From assembly GCF_013141695.1 (NCBI RefSeq), contig NZ_WHNY01000057.1, positions 1 through 64,000 of the forward strand: 64,000 nt of DNA, in the 5' to 3' direction. The DNA is from Paenibacillus plantarum (GTDB lineage: Bacteria > Bacillota > Bacilli > Paenibacillales > NBRC-103111). Below are positions 7,654 through 15,388 of this stretch, one piece after another; the first letter of the stretch is position 1; each line of letters opens with the position of its first letter. The position numbers and the translations under genes are program-made. The notes below the pieces were generated by a model that saw only the letters and a program-made list of their open reading frames with translations, made no database searches and was not told the DNA's origin.

Positions 7654-9090
7654 CTACTCTTCTTTATTCTGCTGCTTCTCTTTCAGCCAGCGCGGAGCGC
7701 CCTTGCTCTTGCGATCGCGCTCGCGTTGCGCTTTGCTGACGGCCTTGCCTGCGGCGGCCGTCTTCCCTTGCGCTGCCGGCTTCGCCGGAGCAGCGGCCTG
7801 CTGGCCGCGCGCGTCTGGCGCCGCGGCACTTACACGCACCGCGCCCGCAGGCGCGGCAGCCTCACGCGCGCCGGCGGAGCCGCTGCGCGAAGGTGCTGCT
7901 GCGCTTGGGCGCGCAGCTTCACGGCGGCTGCGCATCGTAGCCGCACTGCGGTCTTGGGCCGGGTCAACCAACCGGCCCTCGTACATAGCCTTCGGCTCGA
8001 TCGTAATACCGAGCTGCTTCTCGAATTTCTCGATGATGAAGAGCTCTCTCGAGGTCACGATAGAAATCGAAGTTCCCTCACGGCCCATCCGGCCTGTCCG
8101 ACCTACACGGTGCAGGTAATACTCTGCATTCGTCGCCACATCCAGATGGAATACGTGCGTCACACCTTCAATATCAAGTCCTCTGGCTGCAACGTCAGTG
8201 GCCAACAATAATTGGAATTTCCCCTCACGGAAATTACCCATGACTTTGGCACGATCCTGCTTGCTCGCTTCTCCATATAGAGCTTCAACAGAAAGCCCGA
8301 CATATTGAAGCTTACCAACGACTTGTGCAATATCATCAGTTACATTAATGAAGACAATCGCAGAAGTTGGTTTAATCATCCGAACAAGTCTTCGGAGGGT
8401 GTCAATCTTTTCACGTTCCTGACACACGACATAGTGATGTTCCAACGTTTCAGCCGTACGCTGGGAGGGGTTAATTTTGATAATAACCGGATCCTTCAAC
8501 CATCTACCTGCTGCTTGCTCCGTACTTTGAGGAATTGTCGCCGAGACAAACACCATTTGACTCGTGCGAAGCATACCTTTGAGTACCGCTTCTACATCCT
8601 GCATAGAGCCAAGTTCAAACACTTGATCAACTTCATCAACAATGCCCATTTTCACATGATGCAGCGTAAGCTTGCGAACTTTCATTAATTCCAACAATCG
8701 TCCAGGCGTTCCAACAACGATATGCGGGTGAAGACGCAGCTTTTCGATCTGTCTGGCAACAGCCGCTCCGCCGATTAAAGATTGCGAACGAATAGGGCCC
8801 CCGCTCGTCAATTTCTCAATTTCCTGCATGATCTGCATGCCCAACTCTCGCGTAGGGACAATAACCATGACTTGCAATTGTTTCTGTGTTGGATCAATTC
8901 GCTCCAAGGCAGGCAGCAAATAAGCGAGGGTTTTACCCGTTCCTGTCTGGGATTGAATAATCGCGTCTTTCCCTTGCAGGAGAACCGGAATACCTTCCGC
9001 TTGAATCGGTGTTGGCTCACCAATCCCTAATTCTTGTAATTTATCTAAATAAGTCTGTGCAATCTGCAGCTGTTCGAAACTCGTGCTCAA
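7654..9090 (-). CDS. DEAD-box type RNA helicase with DEVD motif II, 478 aa
   Basis: An ATP-dependent RNA helicase of the DEAD-box group. Motifs in order: Q motif GIGEPTPIQ (about 21), Walker A SQTGTGKT (about 48), Ia PTRELG, Ib TPGRLLE, motif II reads VDEVD where DEAD is usual, III SAT, V ATDVAARGLD, VI HRVGRTGRMG. A C-terminal tail from about residue 380 is rich in Ala, Arg, Ser and Pro and ends in a basic stretch, probably for RNA binding; its DNA (7690-7960) is markedly GC-rich compared with the core. The start codon is TTG after AAGGGG. CshA/CshB/YfmL-type helicases act in ribosome assembly and cold adaptation, and this is the likely setting. Confidence 0.92.
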   Translation of the reverse strand: MSTSFEQLQIAQTYLDKLQELGIGEPTPIQAEGIPVLLQGKDAIIQSQTGTGKTLAYLLPALERIDPTQKQLQVMVIVPTRELGMQIMQEIEKLTSGGPIRSQSLIGGAAVARQIEKLRLHPHIVVGTPGRLLELMKVRKLTLHHVKMGIVDEVDQVFELGSMQDVEAVLKGMLRTSQMVFVSATIPQSTEQAAGRWLKDPVIIKINPSQRTAETLEHHYVVCQEREKIDTLRRLVRMIKPTSAIVFINVTDDIAQVVGKLQYVGLSVEALYGEASKQDRAKVMGNFREGKFQLLLATDVAARGLDIEGVTHVFHLDVATNAEYYLHRVGRTGRMGREGTSISIVTSRELFIIEKFEKQLGITIEPKAMYEGRLVDPAQDRSAATMRSRREAARPSAAAPSRSGSAGAREAAAPAGAVRVSAAAPDARGQQAAAPAKPAAQGKTAAAGKAVSKAQRERDRKSKGAPRWLKEKQQNKEE

Positions 9091-9175
9091 TACGATATAC
9101 CCCTTTTCTCTTCCAACCTCATGCCCATATTATATGCTAGAGTGCCTCAGCAAACAAATATGCAGACGCCGCCCT

Positions 9176-9751
9176 CTATCGATCTGATCCCCATTCGTCC
9201 AAAAACTTCTGTTTAATGGCATCCCGTGCACGAAAAAGCCTTTGTCGCACAACGCCTTCGGTCACACAAAGTTCGCTAGCCATATCTTTATAAGATAAAT
9301 TATGAATCCATTTCATCGCGATAATCTGTCTATAAGAAGGATTAAGTTGATTGATATAAGCAATAACGGCTTCTCTCATGACTTTCATTTCAACCTCTAC
9401 GTCTGGCGCAGCCGAATAATCTGAAGTTGGAGCTGACTCCTTTAAGGAAAACAATACCTCTGTCTCCAGTTCATCACGGTTACGTCTATGTTTGCGCAAA
9501 TGATTGAGAGTCACGTTCCGCGTAAGTCTCTTGAGCCAGCCCTCATATTTATCAATTTCTGTTAATAAAGGGGCTTTGTGAACAGCACGGAGAAAGGCTT
9601 CCTGGATAATGTCCTCCACGGCAGCGTGATCTCTCAAAATAAAATTAATCATCGGATAAACGAGCAAGTAAAATTCTTTATAAATTTGTTCCTGCAACCC
9701 TTTATCTAATGTATTAAAGTCCCTGTTGAATATCTCTCTCAGTGACTTCAT
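9176..9751 (-). CDS. ECF RNA polymerase sigma factor, 191 aa
   Basis: A sigma-70 family extracytoplasmic-function factor. Region 2 lies at about residues 25-90 (AAVEDIIQEAFLRA, then the WLKRLTRNVTLNHLRKHRR end), and region 4 at about 130-182 (LNPSYRQIIAMKWIHNLSYK, then EGVVRQRLFRARDAIKQ). The start has GGGGGGA 4-5 bases upstream of ATG. No anti-sigma factor follows on this strand; the next gene is the helicase at 9090. The sigma factor is therefore an orphan or is regulated from elsewhere. Confidence 0.92.
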   Translation of the reverse strand: MKSLREIFNRDFNTLDKGLQEQIYKEFYLLVYPMINFILRDHAAVEDIIQEAFLRAVHKAPLLTEIDKYEGWLKRLTRNVTLNHLRKHRRNRDELETEVLFSLKESAPTSDYSAAPDVEVEMKVMREAVIAYINQLNPSYRQIIAMKWIHNLSYKDMASELCVTEGVVRQRLFRARDAIKQKFLDEWGSDR

Positions 9752-9926
9752 TTTATCCCCCCTAGCCTACAGGTAAAAAGACCCATCGGTTATCTACCTT
9801 ATTTTAGGTTAAAAAGGGGGAGTAAACAATCGTTACCGTTAAAATAACAGGAAAAATTTTCCCCTTCACGAGGAAGCATTACTTGTAGAAGGCAGAATAC
9901 TTCGCGACATTTTGACAGCCTCTACT

Positions 9927-10163
9927 TCATCTATTGAGAAAACCTCTATCGAAGCTACTCAAAGATGAGCGACCGCTATTCCACCCCACAAAGTGATGAT
10001 AAGCTTCGATGTAAATTCCGATTACTTTGTGGGGACCCCAAGACATGTAGGTTTTATCGCCAATATGAAAGCCGTTTTCGGTTTCCGAATACTTATGCTT
10101 TCCTATGTGGTAAACTAAAAGTGCTCCAACTACTCTATTTCCATCCGAAGGGATGACGTACAT
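9927..10163 (-). CDS. Doubtful small protein, 78 aa
   Basis: The minus frame from an ATG at 10163 reads with protein-like composition (YSETENGFHIGDKTYMSWGP) and no long hydrophobic runs, ending at 9927. Upstream there is only a weak TAGG. Its start abuts the start of the plus-strand gene at 10162, so both cannot have normal leaders. It also overlaps the inverted-repeat element at 9985-10036. It could be a gene remnant or a chance frame. I know no homologue. Confidence 0.25.
   Translation of the reverse strand: MYVIPSDGNRVVGALLVYHIGKHKYSETENGFHIGDKTYMSWGPHKVIGIYIEAYHHFVGWNSGRSSLSSFDRGFLNR
9985..10036. repeat. Imperfect inverted-repeat element, copy 2
   Basis: CCCCACAAAGT at 9986 pairs perfectly with ACTTTGTGGGG ending at 10034, around a loop that contains TTCCGATT. 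Layout and the block TTCCGATTACTTT match the element at 1-58. It lies in the 410-base stretch between the sigma factor and the gene at 10162, which otherwise holds nothing I can support. Confidence 0.4.
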
Positions 10164-10425
10164 GCCTACTGATTTCGAAAACGATTTTAACACGTTGGTC
10201 GCCAAGACCGCAGAACTTATTACTGGTGATACTTCCCCAGAAATGATCGAGAAAATCAAAATATGGGCTTTCTTCAATCATGTTCACAAGGCACTCCCCG
10301 CATTGGCTTCCCACTGGAATCAATCTCATCCTGAGGGCAAGGCAGAAATGCGAAAGATTTTCGAAGAAATTCGCGCACTGAATCAAGCGAAGCAAGCAGC
10401 GAAGTCTGATTCATCCGAAACGTAG
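10162..10425 (+). CDS. Small hypothetical protein, 87 aa
   Basis: A short soluble helical protein (PTDFENDFNTLVAKTAEL at the start, then EMIEKIKIWAFFNHVHKAL and a Lys/Ala-rich end). I do not recognise a family. The ATG at 10162 follows GAAGGG by 9 bases and is preferred to the ATG at 10153, which overlaps the ribosome site. It is convergent with the SDR gene at 10469; the two share the hairpin at 10438. Confidence 0.65.
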   Translation: MPTDFENDFNTLVAKTAELITGDTSPEMIEKIKIWAFFNHVHKALPALASHWNQSHPEGKAEMRKIFEEIRALNQAKQAAKSDSSET

Positions 10426-10437
10426 CAAAGGCAGAGA

Positions 10438-10478
10438 AAAAGCGACCCCAATGTGACTGGGAGCCGCTTTATTTTTTA
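10438..10478. terminator. Terminator between convergent genes
   Basis: AAAGCG..CCCA pairs with TGGG..CGCTTT, followed by ATTTTTTATT on the plus strand and an A-rich start that gives T residues on the minus strand. It overlaps the stop codon of the SDR gene. Confidence 0.75.
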
Positions 10479-11245
10479 TTCATGATACCTGATGCTAGTT
10501 TGTTAAAAAGGCGTGGAAACAGATGAAATAATTTAATCCCAACACCCGCTACAAAAGGCAGGTTTTTCTCTGGAATGTTTTTCTCGATCGCATGAATGAG
10601 CTCTTTGACTACTTTGTCGGGCTTTAACATAAACCAAGCGATGTTCTTGACATAATTACCGCTCGGATCCGCCTTGTCGAAAAATGGTGTCGCAATCGGA
10701 CCTGGATTAATCGCTGTCACGGATACCCCTGTTCTCGCTAGTTCCATCCGCAAGCTATTCGTGAATCCTAGCACTGCATGCTTGGTTGCCGAATAGGCTG
10801 TTGATTTGGCTGAACCAATTTTACCTGCCATTGAGGCAACATTGACAATATGACCACTACCTGCCTTTAACATGTGCGGAAGCACTGCCTGCGTGCAACG
10901 CACGAGCCCCAAATAATTCACATCCATCATCTCTTCAAAATGAGCAAGTGGCGCTTCCGTAAATGATTCAAATATGCCATATCCAGCGTTATTAATGAGT
11001 ATATCAATTCGCCCAAACTCGGCGATGATGCGGCTCACAACTTGATTGACCTCATCTGTATGGGTAACATCCATGGCGTAGACAGCGTGTTTCCCCGGCA
11101 AGCTCGAAGCAATTTGTTTCAACATATCCGTACGCCGTGCTGTCAACACAGGAATAGCACCCTTAGCTGCAAATTGCTGCGCCATCAATGCTCCAATTCC
11201 ACTTGAAGCCCCTGTAATCAAGACGACTTTGTTCTTGATTTCCAA
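10469..11245 (-). CDS. Short-chain dehydrogenase/reductase, 258 aa
   Basis: A classical SDR oxidoreductase using NAD(P). The cofactor site is TGASSGIG near residue 12, followed by VLTARRTD, then the NNAG-type INNAGYG, catalytic Ser in NVASMAGK and YSATKHA giving the YxxxK pair. The C-terminus (PDKVVKELIHAIEKN, then FPRLFNKLASGIMNKK) resembles the YqjQ/DltE-like group of ketoreductases with a membrane-leaning tail. The start is TTG, 6 bases after AAGGGAGTGG. The substrate is unknown. It stands alone, ahead of CheX's terminator. Confidence 0.9.
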   Translation of the reverse strand: MEIKNKVVLITGASSGIGALMAQQFAAKGAIPVLTARRTDMLKQIASSLPGKHAVYAMDVTHTDEVNQVVSRIIAEFGRIDILINNAGYGIFESFTEAPLAHFEEMMDVNYLGLVRCTQAVLPHMLKAGSGHIVNVASMAGKIGSAKSTAYSATKHAVLGFTNSLRMELARTGVSVTAINPGPIATPFFDKADPSGNYVKNIAWFMLKPDKVVKELIHAIEKNIPEKNLPFVAGVGIKLFHLFPRLFNKLASGIMNKK

Positions 11246-11269
11246 CTTATTCCACTCCCTTCGACACGC

Positions 11270-11303
11270 AAAAAAAATGGAGCTACCATCCTACTGGTAC
11301 TCC
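11270..11303 (-). terminator. Terminator of cheX
   Basis: On the minus strand GGAGTACCA and TGGTAGCTCC form a stem that is followed by eight T residues. Confidence 0.88.
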
Positions 11304-11319
11304 AACGTTTCTACTTATA

Positions 11320-11778
11320 TTACGTAATTAGCACTTGAATGTCTAGTTCACCAATGCCATCCATGATTAAAGGAATGGTTAATGCTCTCTTCGGCACAAA
11401 TCCTGCTGCCGTTGCAGATTGGACTAACTTCGGTGGTGTAATGTCGACCCGAACGCCTTGGTTAAAGAGCATCGTGCTCGCATTACCACTAATCATATTG
11501 CCCAATTCAGAAATGGCACTCTTTCCCATTTCATCCATCTCAGTGATGACGAATCCGCCCATCATGGCAGAAACCATTTTCAGAGCAACATCTTCAGCCA
11601 AGCCGAAAACGACGTCGCCTTCCATTTGTCCAGTCATACCAATTTGGATCCAGATATACTTTTCCACAAATTTGACGTCTTTAATGCCGAGCTGTCCTGT
11701 CGTTGGGCGAATGTTAGCAACTTGCTCGATGACGATTCTAGCCGACTCCAAAAAGGGATTAATGTACTCAGCCTTCAT
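11320..11778 (-). CDS. cheX: CheX-like chemotaxis phosphatase, 152 aa
   Basis: A CheC/CheX family protein, which dephosphorylates CheY-P in chemotaxis. The family core SAISELGNMISGNAS (about residues 85-100) carries the E-x-x-N catalytic pair. The N-terminal part IRPTTGQLGIKD and the ending IPLIMDGIGELDIQVLI match the fold. Length is normal. It has its own start with GGAGC upstream and its own terminator, so it lies away from the main che/fla cluster. An alternative is a stand-alone CheX-domain regulator of another response regulator. Confidence 0.88.
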   Translation of the reverse strand: MKAEYINPFLESARIVIEQVANIRPTTGQLGIKDVKFVEKYIWIQIGMTGQMEGDVVFGLAEDVALKMVSAMMGGFVITEMDEMGKSAISELGNMISGNASTMLFNQGVRVDITPPKLVQSATAAGFVPKRALTIPLIMDGIGELDIQVLIT

Positions 11779-12058
11779 AGCTCCGCTCCGATCTCATTTG
11801 TGAATAAGTTCCACAGAAAAACGACCTTTTTCAACATTATACATAATATTTTAGGACAAGTATACTGTCAATTTAACAAAAATAGTTCCATCTACTCAGA
11901 TACATGCCACAATTCTACCTTCATACTTAAATTGTCGAAACCTAGTATCGAATGCTTCCAAATAATTAAAATCCAAAAGCAATGGTAAATTTATACAAAA
12001 TAATAACTATTCCTGTTAAACTAAGAAAGAGAATCCCAATAAGGAGAGATGAGAGTCA

Positions 12059-13738
12059 ATGACGATGAACCCCCCTCCTGCAAGTACCCAAAAATTCACG
12101 ATTTACCTGATAGCCGTCATAGCGATCTTCGGTATTCATTTAATTTATTTGCACCATCTTCCCCTTTTTCAAAATAACCGCTTGGCCAGCATCGCAATCG
12201 ATAGTGGTATGTTCGTCGTATTTATGTTACTCATCTTATTAGGAATACGGTTACTCAAACGACGTGAAACGAGTATTTCGGAAAGTGCTGAACGATATAA
12301 ATCACTATTCGATAACCATCCTGATTCCATTATTTCCTTTAGCTTGGATGGAGATATCCTTTTTTCGAATCATGGACTTGAAAGCTTGCTCGGATTGGGT
12401 GAAGAATCGTCCAAATCCGCCTCGTTTCTTCCAATGATCCATCCTCCTGATCTACTCAAAACGCTGCACCATTTCCAAGTAGCCTCAGAAGGAATGCCCC
12501 AAAATTTCGATGCTTCTTTCTTACATCAAAATGGTTTCCCTATCCCTTCTAATGTAACTTTTGTTCCTACTAAGGTGGGCAACCAAATCATTGGGGTGTA
12601 TGCTATTCTGAAAGATTTGACCGAGATCAGAGAACAGAAGAAAGAAATTGATAAGCTCTATAAGCAAAATCAACTTATTCTCAATTCGGTATCGGAAGGC
12701 ATTTATGGTATTGATACGAATGGACGCACGATTTTCTGGAACAAAGCCGCGGAAGCCATCACCGGTTGGAAAGTGGATGAAATGCTAGGTAGACGCATAC
12801 ATAACCTAATTCGGCCGCTTCATGAAGATGGAACTTTGGTCATACCTGAGGATAACGCGACAGTAAATACGATGCTTCAACGCGAAGGCGCGATCATGAA
12901 TGAAGATTTGTTTTGGAAAAAAGATGGAGCCAGCTTTCCAGTAGAGTACATGTCCAGTCCTATGTTAGATAGTGGTGGTCAGCTGCTGGGTACCGTCATT
13001 ACATTCAGTGATATCACAGAATTGAAGAAGACGCAGGAATTGCTTATTAAATCGGATAAGCTATCTGCCGTTGGACAGTTAGCTGCTGGTGTTGCACATG
13101 AGATCCGCAATCCGCTGACCGCGTTAAAAGGATTCCTCAAGCTGCTCAAGACAAGCTCTGCCAAGGAGCAATATTACATTGAAATTATGCAAAAAGAGCT
13201 GCAGCGTATAGAATTCATTGTGAATGAGTTTTTGTTTGTATCCAAACCACAAGCTACCCACTTCGTTACTAGCACGTTATACACGATCATCATGAGCACG
13301 GTAGAGTTACTTCAACCACAAGCACTTCTCTCTAATATCGAAATTGAAGCAGAGGTTGACTCAGGGCTTCCGCCTGTCATGTGTGATGAGAATCAAATCA
13401 AGCAGGTCTTCATTAATATTATGAAAAATGCGATTGAATCGATGTCGCAAGGTGGGAGTCTGCGCATTCATGCAGAGCTGAAAGGTTCGGGCAATCAGAT
13501 TCTTGTTCGTTTCGTGGATCAGGGCTGTGGCATTGCACCTGAACGTCTTCCCAAGCTTGGAGAACCTTTCTATAGTACAAAGGAAAAAGGAACAGGACTG
13601 GGCCTAATGGTTTGTTTTCGGATCATTGAAGCACACGGTGGGTTCATGAACATTAGCTCTAAACTTACGGAGGGTACGATCGTCGAGATCACACTGCCGA
13701 CAACAACTTACCTATCTAAAGGAGAAGCAACAGGATGA
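12059..13738 (+). CDS. Two-PAS membrane sensor histidine kinase, 559 aa
   Basis: Two membrane helices at about residues 12-33 and 43-63 with a very short outer loop suggest intramembrane or cytosolic sensing. PAS domains follow at about 80-195 (SLFDNHPDSIISFSLDG) and 210-325 (ILNSVSEGIYGIDTNGR). The HisKA domain has the phosphorylated His in AAGVAHEIRNPL (about residue 346), and the HATPase part has N box FINIMKNAIESM, G1 DQGCGI and G2 KEKGTGLGL. The arrangement is that of sporulation-type and other orphan PAS kinases of Bacillus; no response regulator is adjacent. The stop overlaps the ATG of the following phosphatase (ATGA), so the two are coupled. Confidence 0.9.
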   Translation: MTMNPPPASTQKFTIYLIAVIAIFGIHLIYLHHLPLFQNNRLASIAIDSGMFVVFMLLILLGIRLLKRRETSISESAERYKSLFDNHPDSIISFSLDGDILFSNHGLESLLGLGEESSKSASFLPMIHPPDLLKTLHHFQVASEGMPQNFDASFLHQNGFPIPSNVTFVPTKVGNQIIGVYAILKDLTEIREQKKEIDKLYKQNQLILNSVSEGIYGIDTNGRTIFWNKAAEAITGWKVDEMLGRRIHNLIRPLHEDGTLVIPEDNATVNTMLQREGAIMNEDLFWKKDGASFPVEYMSSPMLDSGGQLLGTVITFSDITELKKTQELLIKSDKLSAVGQLAAGVAHEIRNPLTALKGFLKLLKTSSAKEQYYIEIMQKELQRIEFIVNEFLFVSKPQATHFVTSTLYTIIMSTVELLQPQALLSNIEIEAEVDSGLPPVMCDENQIKQVFINIMKNAIESMSQGGSLRIHAELKGSGNQILVRFVDQGCGIAPERLPKLGEPFYSTKEKGTGLGLMVCFRIIEAHGGFMNISSKLTEGTIVEITLPTTTYLSKGEATG

Positions 13739-14517
13739 ACGGATTTCTAATCGATCTAGATGGCACACTATATAGAGGGCACGAGCCTATCCCTGGTGCC
13801 GCCGCTTTCTTGCAATGGCTCCAGCAGGAGCAATTGCCTTACCTCTTGGTGACGAACAATTCGTCCCGCACCCCCGAGCAGGTTGCCGAGCATCTACAAG
13901 CGCTCGGCATGGAGGTACCCGCGGCAGCCGTCTATACGTCTTCGCAGGCGGCTGCGCAGTACTTGACCGAGCAGCGCGCTGGCCAGCGCGTGCATATGAT
14001 CGGCGAAGACGGCCTGCGGATTGCGTTGGACGCAGCCGGCTTCGCGTTGGATGAGACGACGCCGGATTACGTCGTCCAAGGCATTGATCGCAGCTTCACC
14101 TATGGGAAGCTGACGGAAGCGGTCCGCCATCTGAAGCATGGCGCGACCTATGTCTTAACCAATCCCGACCGGATGCTTCCGTCGGATGGAGGGCTTATGC
14201 CAGGGGCTGGCTCCCTGGCCGCTGCGATCACCGCCGCCTCCGGCGTGGAGCCGGTGGTGATCGGGAAGCCTTCGCCGATCATCATGGCGTATGCCATTGA
14301 GCGGCTCGGTTTGCCTGCCGCCGATGTCTGGGTCATCGGCGATAACGTGCACACCGACATCCGCGGAGGCGCGATGGCGGGGTGCCGCACTGCCCTTGTC
14401 TTGACGGGCGTCGCGACGCCAGACAATGTGCACGAGCAGCTGGCGTCGGCTGGTTTGACGCCGGACTTGGTCTGCACGGATTTGCCCCATTTCATAGCGC
14501 AGCTGAATGACCGTTAA
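13735..14517 (+). CDS. NagD/AraL-like HAD-IIA phosphatase, 260 aa
   Basis: A HAD-IIA phosphatase: motif I DLDGTLYRG (about residues 6-14) with both aspartates, motif II the Thr of LLVTNNSSRTP, Lys in VVIGKPSP, and motif IV GDNVHTDIRGG. The family dephosphorylates small phosphates such as 4-nitrophenyl phosphate, glycerol or sugar phosphates. It starts inside the stop of the histidine kinase, an unusual partner for this enzyme. Its DNA from 13870 on is visibly GC-richer than the kinase gene, hinting at different origin or codon use. A second HAD-IIA protein occurs at 58466. Confidence 0.9.
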   Translation: MNGFLIDLDGTLYRGHEPIPGAAAFLQWLQQEQLPYLLVTNNSSRTPEQVAEHLQALGMEVPAAAVYTSSQAAAQYLTEQRAGQRVHMIGEDGLRIALDAAGFALDETTPDYVVQGIDRSFTYGKLTEAVRHLKHGATYVLTNPDRMLPSDGGLMPGAGSLAAAITAASGVEPVVIGKPSPIIMAYAIERLGLPAADVWVIGDNVHTDIRGGAMAGCRTALVLTGVATPDNVHEQLASAGLTPDLVCTDLPHFIAQLNDR

Positions 14518-14740
14518 TGACTTTAGCTTCTCACCTGAAGCTGAGTTAGTCCGATTTCCCCAAATTAAAACGAGAAATTCTGTTTGAATAGTACAAATAG
14601 TCCGGATTCGCCGAACTAAATACCCATTTTCCGTGTGTGAGTCGCGTATTGGGCGATTTAGTTAGGTAAAAAAGGACTAATTACGATGCAATGACGCTGC
14701 CAGTGATTTTTGTTCGGCAATTCCGGACTAATCGATCATT
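14518..14740. repeat. AT-rich intergenic repeat-like stretch
   Basis: Gene-free sequence with imperfectly repeated phrases AGTCCGGATTCGCCGAACTAA and, inverted, GTTCGGCAATTCCGGACT (from about 14590 and 14714). It resembles the other intergenic stretches in style, though the words differ from those at 6787 and 39191. Confidence 0.4.
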
Positions 14741-14748
14741 TACTACAT

Positions 14749-14787
14749 AAAAAAGCATTACCTTGTTAAACAAGGTAATGCTTTTTT
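14749..14787. terminator. Bidirectional terminator
   Basis: AAAAAAGCATTACCTTGTT pairs with its exact complement across one base, giving T-runs on both strands. It serves the phosphatase gene and the convergent PadR gene. Confidence 0.92.
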
Positions 14788-14796
14788 CAATTCGCT

Positions 14797-15375
14797 TCAC
14801 TCGATCCGATCCCAGTCCACATCGAGCTCCGTATTTCTTTCCTGCAATCTACCGTCTCGGGCATCCTGTTGCAGCTCTTCCAGCCATTTCAACTCAGTGA
14901 AAGCACGTTTATAGCTGCCGACCATCATATGCAAGACGACGCGTGGAACGATGTTTAAGTGCTCGTCGTACAAACTTTTCATCTTATTCATGATCATTTT
15001 CTGTTCCAAAATTTTATGTTCAAGAATATCTGCAATTTTAGATTGATCACCATGAACGGTAAATGGCAGTGCCACATAGAGCGGATGATAATGTTTGATC
15101 TCTTCATGCAATTGATGAGACAACAGCTCTTGAAATTTTTGCGAACCCGCTTCCGTGATTTGATATATGGTTTTCTCGGGCCGATTCGTATCCCGCACGA
15201 CTTCCAGTGCTTCTACATGACCATCCTTATGCAGTTGATCCATGGCATAATAGAGTGAACCGTCCTGCAGCTTCATATAATTCGCCATGCCGCGTTCTTT
15301 CATCGTTTGACGAATCTCATAGGTATGCCGATTGGCTTCCATTAAGAGTCCGAGAATGACCAGCTTCATCGACAT
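14797..15375 (-). CDS. PadR-family transcriptional regulator, 192 aa
   Basis: A PadR repressor. The winged-helix domain covers about residues 3-80 (LGLLMEANRHTYEIRQTM, the DGSLYYAMDQLHKDG core and GSQKF); a helical C-terminal dimerisation arm follows. It lies 13 bases behind the MFS pump gene and its ribosome site AGGAGG overlaps the pump's stop codon, so the two form an operon. PadR proteins next to efflux pumps usually repress the pump and respond to its substrate. The palindrome TCAAATTTGA in the pump promoter is the likely operator. Confidence 0.92.
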   Translation of the reverse strand: MSMKLVILGLLMEANRHTYEIRQTMKERGMANYMKLQDGSLYYAMDQLHKDGHVEALEVVRDTNRPEKTIYQITEAGSQKFQELLSHQLHEEIKHYHPLYVALPFTVHGDQSKIADILEHKILEQKMIMNKMKSLYDEHLNIVPRVVLHMMVGSYKRAFTELKWLEELQQDARDGRLQERNTELDVDWDRIE

Positions 15376-15388
15376 TTGTGTTAACCTC

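Noticed and set aside
7726..8211. 161-codon ORF opposite the helicase tail
   Set aside because: It arises from the GC-rich low-complexity tail of the helicase read in reverse.
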